DNA of 64,000 nt from Actinomycetales bacterium (GCA_002748155.1 PDRO01000005.1:169800-233799), one strand, 5' to 3'; shown: positions 8,753-17,916, counted from the first letter of the stretch. The notes: generated from the letters alone by a model not told the origin. Program-made: numbers and translations.

Positions 8753-9148
8753 TCAGCGGGGCCGTTCGCCCTCACTGTCCGGGGAATCCGAGTCCCGGGG
8801 CGGGGGGTCCGCCCGTAGTTGCTCTTCCCGACGCTTGAGGTCATCCTCCCACTCGGCGAGCAGGCGCTCGTGCTCGTCGTCGGGTTTCTTCAACGAGTCG
8901 ATGAACCGCGGATCGTCCTCGGGAGCGATGATGCGCGGTCGGACGCGCGGTCCGCCAGCGGCGTTGGCCCAGGGCACGGGTCCCGCGCCCGCACGCAGCG
9001 GGCGTCCGGCGATCAACCAGCCGATACCGCCGAAGATCGGCAGCAGGATGATGAGCACGACCCACCACATCTTGGGCAGGTTACGGATCGACACCTCGTC
9101 GCTCTGGACACAGTCGACCAGGCAGTACACGAGTAGCACCACCTGCAC
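8753..9148 (-). CDS. PLDc_N domain membrane protein
   Basis: A small protein whose N-terminal half has the PLDc_N (phospholipase D nuclease N-terminal) pattern: a hydrophobic helix ending in YCLVDCVQSD, NLPKMWWVVLIILLPIFGGIGWLIAGRP, then a charged tail. No catalytic HKD motif is present, as is usual for the stand-alone family. The only canonical start is the GTG at 9148, which falls inside the first membrane helix. The homologous N-terminus (IRFLPIIVQVV) continues upstream to about 9169 with no ATG, GTG or TTG, while AGGGGG stands six bases before an ATC codon. The real start may therefore be non-canonical (see findings). Function unknown. Confidence 0.7.
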   Translation of the reverse strand: MQVVLLVYCLVDCVQSDEVSIRNLPKMWWVVLIILLPIFGGIGWLIAGRPLRAGAGPVPWANAAGGPRVRPRIIAPEDDPRFIDSLKKPDDEHERLLAEWEDDLKRREEQLRADPPPRDSDSPDSEGERPR

Positions 9149-9283
9149 GATGATCGGCAGGAATCGGATGACGCACCCCCTGAGAGAACAACAGTCCGGG
9201 AGGCTCAGCTTACCCCTGGCGTCGGGACCGCTCCGGCCGGCGGCACGCTCGGCCCAGCCTTGATCGGGCCGAGTCGGATCAGG

Positions 9284-10165
9284 TCAGCCCTGGCTGAACG
9301 CGTCGATCGCCTCCCGGGTGGCCAGCACCTTGCGGGCGGTCGCGACATGCAGGTTCTCCACGAGCCGACCCTTGTAGGTGACGACGCCCTTGCCCTCGGC
9401 CAAGCCCTGCTCGAAGGCTTCGATCAGCCCGTGGGCTTCTTCGACGTCGGTGTCGCTGGGACCGTAGGCGTCGTTGCATGGTCCGACCTGGTCGGGGTGG
9501 ATGAGGGTCTTGCCGTCGAAACCCATCTCTCGGCCCTGGCGACACTCTGCGGCGAAACCGTCGGCGTCTCTGACGTTGTTGTAGACCCCGTCGACGATCG
9601 CGATCCCGGCGGCCTTGGCTGCCAGCACTGAATGCCCGAGCGCATGGAAGATCGGTGCCCGCCCGGCCGTGTGCACGGCGTCCAGCTCCTTCACCAGGTC
9701 GTTGGTGCCCATGACGAGCACCGCGAGCCGCGGCGAGGCCGAGGCGATCCGCTCGACTTCGAGGATGGCTGCCGGGGTCTCGATCATGGCCCACAACCGG
9801 GTGCGGTCGGGGGCGTGGAAACGCTCGATCTCCCGGACGAGGTCCCGGACCTCCTTGCGTGAGTTGACCTTCGGCACGACGATGCCGTCCGGACCGGCGT
9901 CGCAGGCGGCTTTGAGGTCTTTCCAGAACCACGGCGAGCCGACGGCGTTGATCCGGATGGTCAACTCGCGCCGCCCGTATTCGCGCGACTTCACCGCCTC
10001 GCAGGCCTGATCCCGCGCGACGTCCTTGGAATCGGGCGCGACGGCGTCCTCAAGATCGAGGATCAACGCGTCGGTCGGGATGGCCCTGGCCTTCTCCAAC
10101 GCCCGTTGATTGGACGAGGGCATGTAGAGAACGGAACGACGAGGGCGGTATGTCGCTTGCAACAT
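9284..10165 (-). CDS. HpcH/HpaI aldolase / CoA-ester lyase (CitE-like)
   Basis: A 293-residue TIM-barrel lyase. The family blocks RRSVLYMPSSN, DALILDLEDAV, RINAVGSPW and GPDGIVVPKV are present, followed by AMIETPAAI, where the metal-binding glutamate sits, and FDGKTLIHPDQV. Members cleave or hydrolyse malyl-CoA, citramalyl-CoA or related esters with Mg2+. The next upstream gene is a second lyase of the same superfamily, 80 bases away on the same strand. Their tandem order recalls the paired malyl-CoA lyase and malyl-CoA thioesterase genes of the ethylmalonyl-CoA and related acyl-CoA pathways, but substrate specificity cannot be decided here. Confidence 0.88.
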   Translation of the reverse strand: MLQATYRPRRSVLYMPSSNQRALEKARAIPTDALILDLEDAVAPDSKDVARDQACEAVKSREYGRRELTIRINAVGSPWFWKDLKAACDAGPDGIVVPKVNSRKEVRDLVREIERFHAPDRTRLWAMIETPAAILEVERIASASPRLAVLVMGTNDLVKELDAVHTAGRAPIFHALGHSVLAAKAAGIAIVDGVYNNVRDADGFAAECRQGREMGFDGKTLIHPDQVGPCNDAYGPSDTDVEEAHGLIEAFEQGLAEGKGVVTYKGRLVENLHVATARKVLATREAIDAFSQG

Positions 10166-10224
10166 GCGAAGCTCCTAGCTCAGGGTCGGCCAGCCGATCA
10201 CGACCGATGGATCACGATTGTTCC

Positions 10225-10262
10225 GCTCTACACACCATAAAGCTCTACACACCATAAAGCTC
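10225..10262. repeat. 17-bp tandem duplication across a stop codon
   Basis: A 17-base unit (gctctacacaccataaa) occurs twice head to tail at 10225-10241 and 10242-10258, with four further matching bases. On the minus strand it covers the last codons and stop of the lyase gene. Because 17 is not a multiple of three, the copy recreates a second identical stop region just past the functional one. Confidence 0.9.
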
Positions 10263-11312
10263 GGCGAGCTCCGGATCGGTGGCGGCCAGCCGCTCAGCCA
10301 GCTCGATCATCACCCGGCACTGTTTGAGACTGGCATCGTCTTCCATCTTGCCGTCGAGCATGACCGCACCGGTGCCATCGCCCATCGCTTCGACCACCCG
10401 GCGAGCGTGGGCGACGTCGGCCGCCGACGGGCTGAAGACCTTCTTGCCGATCGCGATCTGGGCCGGGTGCAACGACCAGGCGCCCACACAGCCGAGCAGG
10501 AAGGCGTTGCGGAACTGGTCCTCGCACGCCACGACATCCTTGATGTCGCCGAACGGGCCGTAGTAGGGGAAGATGCCGGCCATCGCACACGCGTCGACCA
10601 TCCGGGCGATCGTGTAGTGCCACAGGTCTTGCTGGTAGATCGTCCGCTGGGCGGAGATGTCGGTCTCGCCCTCGGCGTTCTTGGGTGGGTCCTGACGCAC
10701 CAGATAGCCAGGGTGTCCTCCGCCGACCCGGGTGGTCTTCATCCGCCGGTCGGCTGCGAGGTCGGCCGGGCCGAGGGACAGTCCTTGCATCCGCGGCGAC
10801 GCGAAGCAGATCTCTTCGACGTTGGCCATACCCCGCGCGGTCTCGAGGATGGCGTGCACCAGGATCGGGCGCTCCAGCCCGGCCCGGGCCTCGAGCTGCG
10901 CCAGCAGCCGGTCGACGTAGTGGATGTCCTCCGGGCCCTGCACCTTGGGCACCATGATGACGTCGATCTTGTGGCCGATCTCGGTGACCAGAGTCGTGAG
11001 GTCGTCGAGCACCCACGGGGAGTCGAGGGCATTGACCCGGGTCCAGAGCTGGGTGAGATCGCCGAAATCGGTGTTCTCGCCGATCTGCACCAGACCGGCC
11101 CGAGCCGCCTCCTTGTTATCGGCCTTGACGGCGTCCTCGAGGTTGCCCAACAGCACGTCGACCGTCCCGACCATCTCGGGGATCTTCGCAGCCATCTTCG
11201 GGTTGCTCGGGTCGAAGAAGTGGATGACCCGGGAGGGCCTGGCCGGCACGGCCCGCACCGGCATCGGGGCCCCGACGGCCAACGGTGCGTAGAAATCCTT
11301 GGGGTGGCGCAT
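10245..11312 (-). CDS. Malyl-CoA / beta-methylmalyl-CoA lyase-like (HpcH/HpaI family)
   Basis: The 355-residue protein has the long form of the HpcH/HpaI lyase fold. Visible blocks are [69 protein letters not shown] and [12 protein letters not shown], close to L-malyl-CoA lyases that split malyl-CoA into acetyl-CoA and glyoxylate. The ATG at 11312 is preceded by GAGGAG and gives the family N-terminus. The frame is open 78 bases further upstream, but those residues are not homologous. The 3' end carries a 17-bp tandem duplication. A shared operon with the downstream lyase is likely. Confidence 0.86.
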   Translation of the reverse strand: MRHPKDFYAPLAVGAPMPVRAVPARPSRVIHFFDPSNPKMAAKIPEMVGTVDVLLGNLEDAVKADNKEAARAGLVQIGENTDFGDLTQLWTRVNALDSPWVLDDLTTLVTEIGHKIDVIMVPKVQGPEDIHYVDRLLAQLEARAGLERPILVHAILETARGMANVEEICFASPRMQGLSLGPADLAADRRMKTTRVGGGHPGYLVRQDPPKNAEGETDISAQRTIYQQDLWHYTIARMVDACAMAGIFPYYGPFGDIKDVVACEDQFRNAFLLGCVGAWSLHPAQIAIGKKVFSPSAADVAHARRVVEAMGDGTGAVMLDGKMEDDASLKQCRVMIELAERLAATDPELAELYGV

Positions 11313-11618
11313 GAACTCTCCTCGTCGACACGCAGCGACTCGCGGAGCCGATCCGTGAACCGCCTCGATTGCCGCTCCCGGCGGCCTCACGGCGACGCTA
11401 GCAGCGCACCCCGGCCGACCGTTATGACGAGGGCCACCCGGGGCGTCTTCATCGACCCAGACCTCTCCCGGACCGAACCCACCGAGAGTAACCGCTTGAC
11501 TGGTCGATTATGTCGTGACCGGAGCCGGATCCGGGTGTAAACGACGCTCAACTGTGCAGAAATCAACCAGTTCTGCGCGAAGCTGGCGCGGCATACTCCG
11601 GCGATTAACCGACCCGAT
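11313..11618. other. Divergent intergenic region
   Basis: About 300 bases separate the lyase operon (minus) from the MgtE-N/CBS gene (plus). No coding signature was seen. A GAGGAG ribosome-binding site for the lyase lies at the left end and a TTGACT-containing stretch near 11490. Both divergent promoters should be here. Confidence 0.6.
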
Positions 11619-11631
11619 TAGCCTGACATGC
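11619..11631 (+). promoter_or_regulatory. Leaderless-type -10 element of the MgtE-N/CBS gene
   Basis: TAGCCT is followed by seven bases and the GTG at 11632. No Shine-Dalgarno sequence is visible. Confidence 0.5.
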
Positions 11632-12903
11632 GTGAGCCTGCCGTCCCGTGTCTTCCTCGCCCGGTTGGCTGGTCTGCCTGTCTTCGACCCGTTGGGCGAC
11701 CCGGTCGGCCGGGTCCGTGACCTGGTTGTGACCTTCCGGGTGCGAAGTGCCCGGCCCCGGGTTATCGGGCTGGTGCTGGAAGTCCCGGCCCGGCGACGGG
11801 TGTTCGTGCCGATGAGCCGTGTGACGTCGATCGACGCGTCCCAGGTCATCACGACCGGGCTGGTCAATATGCGCCGCTTCGAGCAACGCCACACCGAGAC
11901 CCTGGCACTGGCCGAGCTTCTCGAGCGGCAGATCACCGTCACCGACGACGACGGCGACTTCCCCGCAATCGTCGAAGATTTGGCCGTCGATATACAGCGT
12001 AAGGAATGGCAGATCTCGAAGGTCTTCTGCCGCAAGACCCTGGACCCGCCGTCGCGACGACTCCGGCTGACTCGGCGCCGGGGTGACACCGTGCTGGTCG
12101 ACGTGGAGCAGGTCGCCGGCCTGCAACAACGCGACGCCCAGCAACCGGCCGATCTGCTGCTGCAGACCTACGAGAGCCTCAACGACGCCGATTTCGCCGA
12201 GGTGCTGCACGAACTGGAGCCGAAACGACGCAGTGAGCTGGCTGTGGCGCTCGACGACGGGCGGCTGGCCGTCGTGCTCGGCGAGCTGCCCGAGGACGAC
12301 CAAGTGGGCATCCTCCGTGGTCTCGACCCTGAGCGCGCCGCCGACGTGCTCGAGATGATGGAGCCCGACGACGCGACCGACCTGCTCGCCGAACTCCCGG
12401 CCGATCAACAGGAGTACTTGCTCGACCGGATGGAGCCCGACGAGGCGGCGCCACTGCGTCGGCTGCTGTCCTACGACGAAGACACCGCCGGTGGCCTGAT
12501 GACCAGCGAGCCGGTCATCCTCGGTCCTGAGTCGACGATCGCCGAGGCACTGGCGCGAGTCCGTCGCGAAGAGCTGCCGACCACCCTGGCGACCACGGTG
12601 TTCGTCTGCCGACCCCCGCTGGAGACGCCGACCGGCAAGTACCTTGGTCTCGTCCATATTCAGAAACTCCTCCGTGAACCACCGCATGCCTCGATCGGCA
12701 CGGTCGTGGAGAACACCAAAGGCACCGACCCGATGTCGAGGATCGACGCCGTGCACCGCCAGCTGGCGGCATACGACCTCATCGCCCTCCCGGTCGTCGA
12801 TGAGGTCGGCCGACTGGTCGGCGCGGTGACCGTCGACGACGTGCTCGACCACATCCTCCCGGACGACTGGCGCGAGGAACGTGACGAGGTGACCCATGGC
12901 TGA
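11632..12903 (+). CDS. MgtE N-domain and CBS-domain protein
   Basis: The 423-residue protein has an N-terminal PRC-barrel-like part (GLPVFDPLGDPVGRVRDLVV), a superhelical MgtE intracellular N domain (repeats of the type LDPERAADVLEMMEPDDATDLLAEL), and a pair of CBS domains near the C-terminus (GLMTSEPVILGPESTIAEAL and DLIALPVVDEVGRLVGAVT). It lacks the five-helix membrane channel of true MgtE, so it is a soluble regulator or sensor rather than a transporter. The GTG at 11632 follows TAGCCT by seven bases, and longer upstream readings are not homologous. Its 3' end overlaps the DUF1003 gene by 8 bases, the usual arrangement in actinobacteria. Confidence 0.88.
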   Translation: MSLPSRVFLARLAGLPVFDPLGDPVGRVRDLVVTFRVRSARPRVIGLVLEVPARRRVFVPMSRVTSIDASQVITTGLVNMRRFEQRHTETLALAELLERQITVTDDDGDFPAIVEDLAVDIQRKEWQISKVFCRKTLDPPSRRLRLTRRRGDTVLVDVEQVAGLQQRDAQQPADLLLQTYESLNDADFAEVLHELEPKRRSELAVALDDGRLAVVLGELPEDDQVGILRGLDPERAADVLEMMEPDDATDLLAELPADQQEYLLDRMEPDEAAPLRRLLSYDEDTAGGLMTSEPVILGPESTIAEALARVRREELPTTLATTVFVCRPPLETPTGKYLGLVHIQKLLREPPHASIGTVVENTKGTDPMSRIDAVHRQLAAYDLIALPVVDEVGRLVGAVTVDDVLDHILPDDWREERDEVTHG

Positions 12904-13465
12904 ACGGCGCATCCCCCGGATCGACCAACCGGTCGAGCTGCGCCGCCGCAGCTTCCTCACCGGGCCGGGTTTCGACCAGGAACGCTTCGGGGTGCTCAGC
13001 GAGGCTTTCGCCCGTTTCATGGGTACGGTCCAGTTCCTCATCGGGATGACCGTCTTCGTGGCGCTCTGGCTGGCATGGAACACCTTCGCCCCGAGCGTGT
13101 GGCAGTTCGACCCGCGCGAGTTGAACTACACCCTGCTCACCCTGATCCTGTCGTTGCAAGCCTCGTATGCCGCGCCGCTCATCCTGCTCGCACAGAACCG
13201 TCAGGCCGACCGCGAACGGGTCGCTCTCGAGCAGGACCGCGACCGCGACGAGCGGGCTCTGGCCGACACCGAGTTCCTGACCCGTGAGGTCGCCGCGCTG
13301 CGGATCGCATTGCGCGAGACGGCAACCCGGGATTTCGTCCGATCGGAACTACGCGATCTGCTGGAGGAGCTGCAGGAGCGCGGTGCCATCGCCCCGGCCG
13401 CCAAGCCGGACGGCAAGAGCAAGGCCAAAGGCAAGGGGAAAGGGCCCAAGACGTCGGCGACTTAG
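12896..13465 (+). CDS. DUF1003 membrane protein
   Basis: A 189-residue protein with two membrane helices in the DUF1003 pattern: GTVQFLIGMTVFVALWLAWN followed by FDPRELNYTLLTLILSLQASYAAPLILLAQNRQ. A coiled-coil region rich in R, D and E follows (about residues 100-160), then a lysine/glycine-rich tail. It starts 8 bases within the MgtE-N/CBS gene and ends 9 bases before mrp. In mycobacteria and relatives the same three genes are neighbours. Biochemical role is unknown. Confidence 0.85.
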   Translation: MAERRIPRIDQPVELRRRSFLTGPGFDQERFGVLSEAFARFMGTVQFLIGMTVFVALWLAWNTFAPSVWQFDPRELNYTLLTLILSLQASYAAPLILLAQNRQADRERVALEQDRDRDERALADTEFLTREVAALRIALRETATRDFVRSELRDLLEELQERGAIAPAAKPDGKSKAKGKGKGPKTSAT

Positions 13466-13474
13466 GATGGCACC
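13463..13474 (+). promoter_or_regulatory. Leaderless-type -10 element of mrp
   Basis: TAGGAT overlaps the stop codon of the DUF1003 gene and stands six bases before the mrp ATG. This would give mrp its own leaderless transcript even though it lies directly behind another gene. Confidence 0.55.
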
Positions 13475-14629
13475 ATGTCCACCGTCACGACCGAGGCCTT
13501 GTTACGCGCACTCGCCACCGTCAACGACCCTGAGATCCGCAAACCGGTCACCGAGTTGGGGATGGTCAAGTCGGTCGACGCCGACGAGTCCGGTCGCGTC
13601 ACCGTCGAGCTCTACCTCACGGTCGCTGGCTGTCCACTCAAGGAGACCTTGCGCCGCGACTGCTCGACCGCCCTGCACGGTGTCGATGGGGTGACCTCGG
13701 TCGACGTCCGACTCGACGTCATGAGCGACGAGCAGCGCGCGGCGCTACGGAGCAAACTGCGGGGTGGGGCGGCCGAGCGCGAGATCCCCTTCGCCAAGGC
13801 CGACTCCATGACCCGGGTGTATGCCGTTGCCTCGGGTAAGGGCGGGGTCGGCAAGTCGTCGGTGACGGTCAACCTGGCTGCGGCAATGGCCGCCGAGGGG
13901 CTCTCGGTCGGAGTGGTCGACGCCGACGTGCACGGTTTCTCGGTGCCCCGGATGCTCGGCGTGCGTGAGCGGCCCACCCGGATCGGTGACGAGGCATCGG
14001 AGGCCGACGTCATGATCCTGCCGCCGGTGGCCCACGACGTGAAGGTCATCTCGGTCGGCATGTTCGTGCCCGGCAACCAGCCCGTCGTGTGGCGCGGCCC
14101 GATGCTGCACCGGGCGTTGAACCAGTTCCTCGTCGACGTCTTCTGGGGCGACCTCGACGTGTTGTTGCTCGACCTGCCACCGGGCACCGGCGACATCGCC
14201 ATCTCGATCGGCCAACTGTTGCCGACCGCCGAGATTCTCGTCGTCACCACGCCCCAACAGGCGGCCGCCGAAGTCGCCGAGCGGGCCGGTTCGATCGCCG
14301 CACAGACCCACCAGCGGGTTGTCGGGGTCGTCGAGAACATGTCGTGGCTGGAGTTGCCCGACGGCACTCGACAGGAGATCTTCGGCTCCGGCGGCGGGCA
14401 AACGGTCGCCGAATCCCTGACCCGGCTGATCGGGGCCCAGGTGCCGTTGCTAGGACAGATCCCCATGGACAATGACCTGCGCGTCGGCGCCGACGAAGGC
14501 ACACCGGTCGTGCTCGGCCACCCCGACTCCCCGGCCGCCGTCGCCCTCCGGGGCGTAGCCCGGCAACTAGCCCAGCGCGCGCGGGGGCTGTCCGGACGGT
14601 CGTTGGGGCTGTCGCCGACGAAGCGCTGA
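13475..14629 (+). CDS. mrp: Mrp/NBP35-family iron-sulfur carrier ATPase
   Basis: The 384-residue protein has an N-terminal MIP18/DUF59 domain (LATVNDPEIRKPVTELGMV, with C53 in AGCP) and a ParA-like ATPase with the deviant P-loop GKGGVGKSS at residues 121-129, then DADVHGFSVPRML and LDLPPGTGD. Family members deliver Fe-S clusters to apoproteins in the cytoplasm. The C-terminal CxxC of classical ApbC is not visible: the region reads ENMSWLELPDGTRQ, as in many actinobacterial homologues. The gene converges with tatB. Confidence 0.93.
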   Translation: MSTVTTEALLRALATVNDPEIRKPVTELGMVKSVDADESGRVTVELYLTVAGCPLKETLRRDCSTALHGVDGVTSVDVRLDVMSDEQRAALRSKLRGGAAEREIPFAKADSMTRVYAVASGKGGVGKSSVTVNLAAAMAAEGLSVGVVDADVHGFSVPRMLGVRERPTRIGDEASEADVMILPPVAHDVKVISVGMFVPGNQPVVWRGPMLHRALNQFLVDVFWGDLDVLLLDLPPGTGDIAISIGQLLPTAEILVVTTPQQAAAEVAERAGSIAAQTHQRVVGVVENMSWLELPDGTRQEIFGSGGGQTVAESLTRLIGAQVPLLGQIPMDNDLRVGADEGTPVVLGHPDSPAAVALRGVARQLAQRARGLSGRSLGLSPTKR

Positions 14630-14666
14630 CCCACCGGTCGGGTCACGTCAGAACGATCAGGTCGCG

Positions 14667-15041
14667 TCAGGTCGCGTCGGGGTCCCACGGCACCGGCAGC
14701 GACGAGTCGTATGCCACCGTCCGAGGCGGGGTAGGTGTCGACACATCGGCCCCGGCGGGGTCCGGATCGGGCTGCTCTTCGGACGGCGACGGATCGGCGA
14801 GTGCCTCACGGACGATCCGGCGCGGGTCGTATCGGCGCGGGTCGTACTGGCGCCAGTTCAGATCCTCGAACTCGGGGCCCAGCTGCTCCTTGAGCTGACC
14901 CCTGGCCCCTTCGGCCAAGGCGCGCAGCTGGCGCACCAGCCGTCCCAGCTTGGCGGCATACTCCGGCAGCCGTTCCGGCCCGAGGATGACCACGGCGAGC
15001 AACACCAGGACGATGAACTCGTAGCCGTTGATATCGACCAC
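14667..15041 (-). CDS. tatB: Twin-arginine translocase subunit TatB
   Basis: A 124-residue protein starting at GTG 15041 with a short N-terminal membrane helix (YEFIVLVLLAVVILGPERLPEYA) followed by an amphipathic helix (LGRLVRQLRALAEGARGQL) and an acidic, proline-rich tail. GPERLPEY is the TatB hinge. It forms the substrate receptor with TatC in the Tat pathway. It lies downstream of htrA in the sigE-rseA-htrA-tatB order known from mycobacteria, linking envelope stress to Tat export. An AAGGGG sequence precedes the start. Confidence 0.92.
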   Translation of the reverse strand: MVDINGYEFIVLVLLAVVILGPERLPEYAAKLGRLVRQLRALAEGARGQLKEQLGPEFEDLNWRQYDPRRYDPRRIVREALADPSPSEEQPDPDPAGADVSTPTPPRTVAYDSSLPVPWDPDAT

Positions 15042-15117
15042 AGGTCACCCCTTCATCGGCGGGCGTCGGCATCGCTGGTCGAGCTCGAGCCTAGCCCCTA
15101 GCCGGAGCCGTGCGGTC

Positions 15118-16395
15118 CTATCCGGAGCCCTGCAGGGTCACGGCGAAGTCGAGCTCCTGGCCGGCCCGTTGCACGCCGACCCGCACCGTGTCCCCGACGT
15201 CGCGGGCCCGGATCGCCACCACGAGATGTGCCACGGTCGTCATCCGCTTGTCTTCGAACTCGACGATGACGTCACCAGCACGCACACCGACTTCGTCGGC
15301 CGGACCACCAGGCGACACGTCGCCGACCCGGACGCCTTTGCCGACGTGTGCGAGATCGATGACGATGCCCATGATCGGATGGGTGGCAGTGCCGGTCGCG
15401 ATGAGTTGTCGGGCTGTCTTGACGGCCTGGTCGCTCGGAATGGCGAAACCCACCCCGATATTGCCGCTGGCGGGACCCAACGTGCCTGGGCCTCGGGCGA
15501 TCGCGGAGTTGATGCCGACGACGTGCCCAGCGGCATCGAGCAACGGCCCACCCGAGTTACCCGGGTTAATCGCCGCATCCGTCTGGATGGCGTTGATGTA
15601 GCTCGTCTCGTCGTCGCCGCCACCGGTGGCTACCGGCCGGTTGACGGCCGAGACGATGCCGCTGGTCACCGTCGAACCGAACCCGAGCGGCGCCCCGACG
15701 GCGACTACCGGGTCGCCGACGACGACACCGGACGACTGGCCCCACGGCAACGGGTCGACATCACGAGCAGACACCTGCAGCACGGCCACATCGTAGGAGG
15801 CATCCCGACCGACAACGGTCGCGTCCAGCTCACGCCCGTCGTGGGTGACCACGACGATGCTTGTTTGATCTGCCACCACATGGTTGTTGGTCAGCACATG
15901 ACCGTCGTCGTCGATCACGAATCCCGAGCCGGTCCCGGCCCCAGCCGCGGACTGGGTCTGCACGGTGACGACCGAAGGCAACGCCTCGGCTGCGATCGCT
16001 GCAATGCTGCCGTCAGGGCGCGGAGCCGGCACGCCCGCCGGTGATGGAGCCACGATCGACGGCCCGGTGACGGTGGATTCGGGCGACGAGGCGGGCCGGT
16101 CGATGAGAAGCGTCGCAGCGCCACCTCCGACGAGCCCGGCGACCAGACCGATTCCGGCTGCGGCCGCAGCCGCGCCACCGCGTCGAGACCGCGATGACCT
16201 GGGCCGATCTGGCCGCACAGGATCAGCAGGAGGCAGGGGCGGCGCCACTGCTTCCGGGACTACTTGTGGCAGCGGGGTCGTCTCGGCCGAGTAAGTCCCC
16301 GGAGGTTGCCAGGGCTGCCGAACCTGCTCGGAAGACACGGGCATCGGGATCGTCGGCTGCCGCTGCGGCTGACCCGGATCGAAAGTCTCGGTCAT
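15118..16395 (-). CDS. htrA: HtrA/DegP-type serine protease with PDZ domain
   Basis: A 425-residue protein: a proline-rich cytoplasmic region, one membrane helix at about residues 74-97, a trypsin-like domain and a C-terminal PDZ domain (about 320-420, ending in LDFAVTLQGSG). The catalytic triad is visible as H172 in TNNHVVAD, D202 in SYDVAVLQ and S281 in NPGNSGGP. It degrades misfolded proteins outside the membrane. Its ATG overlaps the stop of the anti-sigma gene (ATGA), so expression is coupled to sigE-rseA, as in mycobacteria where the protease takes part in envelope stress control. Confidence 0.95.
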   Translation of the reverse strand: MTETFDPGQPQRQPTIPMPVSSEQVRQPWQPPGTYSAETTPLPQVVPEAVAPPLPPADPVRPDRPRSSRSRRGGAAAAAAGIGLVAGLVGGGAATLLIDRPASSPESTVTGPSIVAPSPAGVPAPRPDGSIAAIAAEALPSVVTVQTQSAAGAGTGSGFVIDDDGHVLTNNHVVADQTSIVVVTHDGRELDATVVGRDASYDVAVLQVSARDVDPLPWGQSSGVVVGDPVVAVGAPLGFGSTVTSGIVSAVNRPVATGGGDDETSYINAIQTDAAINPGNSGGPLLDAAGHVVGINSAIARGPGTLGPASGNIGVGFAIPSDQAVKTARQLIATGTATHPIMGIVIDLAHVGKGVRVGDVSPGGPADEVGVRAGDVIVEFEDKRMTTVAHLVVAIRARDVGDTVRVGVQRAGQELDFAVTLQGSG

Positions 16396-16973
16396 GGAAC
16401 GTCGTGCCTATCGAATACTGCGGTCGTGGTACTCCAGGGCGTCGGGTCGACAGGCGCTTGCCCGCCGAAAACCCACACGACGGAACTCAACTCACCGGGG
16501 GAATCCGCGTGCGTCGCCGGGGCCACTTCGGTGGTCGGGATGGAAGCAGCACCGTCGCCCGGCGCGAGGGTGGCGGCGGTTGCCGCCGCCACGACTGCCG
16601 CCAGCGCCGCGACAGTCACGGAGCGACGTAGCGAGCGGTGCAAGGCAGGCAGTCCAGGCGTGAAAGCTGCGACCGCCGGGGTCCACGTGTCACGCGCAGG
16701 AGTCTGGGCCCACGGCATACCAGCGGCGCCACCGGCCGCACGATCATCGGCAGTGGCACCACCATCAGTGGCGACTCCGAGCAACAGCCGGTGCAGTGCC
16801 GGTGAGATGCCGGGCTCCGGGGCGTTGCGTAGCGAGGCCAGCATGCGCTGCTCTTCGTCGACTCGGTGACGACAGGTCGGGCAGACCACGACGTGGCGAT
16901 CCCAGGCATAGAGCACCGGCGCGGTCAATCGGCGATCGACATAGGCGCTCAGCTGGTCACCGAGGTGCGGCAT
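16392..16973 (-). CDS. rseA: Anti-sigma factor RseA-like (ZAS zinc motif)
   Basis: The 193-residue protein starts at ATG 16973, 7 bases after the sigma factor stop. Residues 1-50 hold the zinc-associated anti-sigma motif H-x3-C-x2-C in RHVVVCPTCRHRV, the redox-sensitive pattern that binds SigE-class factors. A hydrophobic segment in the middle (VTVAALAAVVAAATAATLA) suggests a membrane anchor, with the remaining residues outside. A longer open frame to 17489 overlaps the sigma gene and is rejected. It should hold SigE inactive until envelope or oxidative stress, and it is cotranscribed with sigE and htrA. Confidence 0.88.
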   Translation of the reverse strand: MPHLGDQLSAYVDRRLTAPVLYAWDRHVVVCPTCRHRVDEEQRMLASLRNAPEPGISPALHRLLLGVATDGGATADDRAAGGAAGMPWAQTPARDTWTPAVAAFTPGLPALHRSLRRSVTVAALAAVVAAATAATLAPGDGAASIPTTEVAPATHADSPGELSSVVWVFGGQAPVDPTPWSTTTAVFDRHDVP

Positions 16974-16980
16974 CGCCAGG

Positions 16981-17694
16981 TCACGCCCCCTGCCGAGTGG
17001 CCGGGCCAACCGGAACGGGCATGCTGAGCCCGGAGCGCACGGCAGCCGTGCCGACCGGTTGTGGCCGATGATCGACGGGTATGCCGTCCCGGCCCCCGGC
17101 TCGGTGGGCCAGCGAGGCACGCAACTGCGCGCGGCCACGGTGGATGCGAGAGCGCACCGTGCCCAGCTTGATGCCGAGGGTAGTAGCGATCTCCTCGTAG
17201 GACAGCCCCTCGATGTCACACAACACAACGGCCGCCCGGAACTCCGGCACCAACGAGTCCAAGGCACGCTGGATGTCATCGTCGAGGTGGGTGTCGGCAT
17301 AGACCTGCTCCGGCCCGGCTTCGGCGGACGCGAGCCGACCGGCAGCATCGTCCGGCAAAGCGTCGAACCGAATCCGTTGCTTGCGTCGCATCCGGTCGAG
17401 GAACACGTTGGTGGTGATTCGATGTAGCCACCCCTCGAACGTGCCCGGCGTGTACGAGTGCAACGAGCGGAACACCCGGATGAAGACATCGTGGGTCAGG
17501 TCCTCGGCGTCGTGGGGGTTCCCGGTGAGCCGATAGGCGAGCCGGTAGACCCGGGCCGAGTGATCCTCGACGATCTGCTCCCAGCTCGGCGGTGACCACG
17601 GCCGGTCCGCCGAAGCCCCCTGCCCGCGGTGGCCATGCTCGCCACCCGCAGGCCCCTGGGCTGCGGGTGCAGTCTGGTCGGTGCGTGTGTGCAT
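16981..17694 (-). CDS. sigE: ECF RNA polymerase sigma factor SigE
   Basis: The 237-residue ECF sigma factor has region 2 ([27 protein letters not shown]) and region 4 ([25 protein letters not shown], then [11 protein letters not shown]). The context sigE-rseA-htrA-tatB next to an O-methyltransferase gene identifies it as the mycobacterial-type SigE of the envelope stress response. ATG 17694 is the likely start, with AAAGGA about 14 bases upstream. In-frame starts exist further up to 17808 but lack homology. The upstream region holds an AT-rich stretch with TATAAACT on the minus strand that could be its promoter. Confidence 0.9.
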   Translation of the reverse strand: MHTRTDQTAPAAQGPAGGEHGHRGQGASADRPWSPPSWEQIVEDHSARVYRLAYRLTGNPHDAEDLTHDVFIRVFRSLHSYTPGTFEGWLHRITTNVFLDRMRRKQRIRFDALPDDAAGRLASAEAGPEQVYADTHLDDDIQRALDSLVPEFRAAVVLCDIEGLSYEEIATTLGIKLGTVRSRIHRGRAQLRASLAHRAGGRDGIPVDHRPQPVGTAAVRSGLSMPVPVGPATRQGA

Positions 17695-17916
17695 CGTTTC
17701 GGTCGTGTTCCTTTCAGAACTTATGAGTTTATACGTGCAGGTCGAAGTCAGGGTTCCCCCGTTCGGGGTCCCACCGGGCGTTTCGGTAGCGACGACACCC
17801 CGCGTCAACCGGGTCGCTCCCGGCTTGCTGTCCCCGACTGTCGCACGCCCGACTGTGACCGGGCTGTGAAGCCGTCACCATCGGTGCACCCGCCTATCGG
17901 CCACCGGCTGCTCCAC

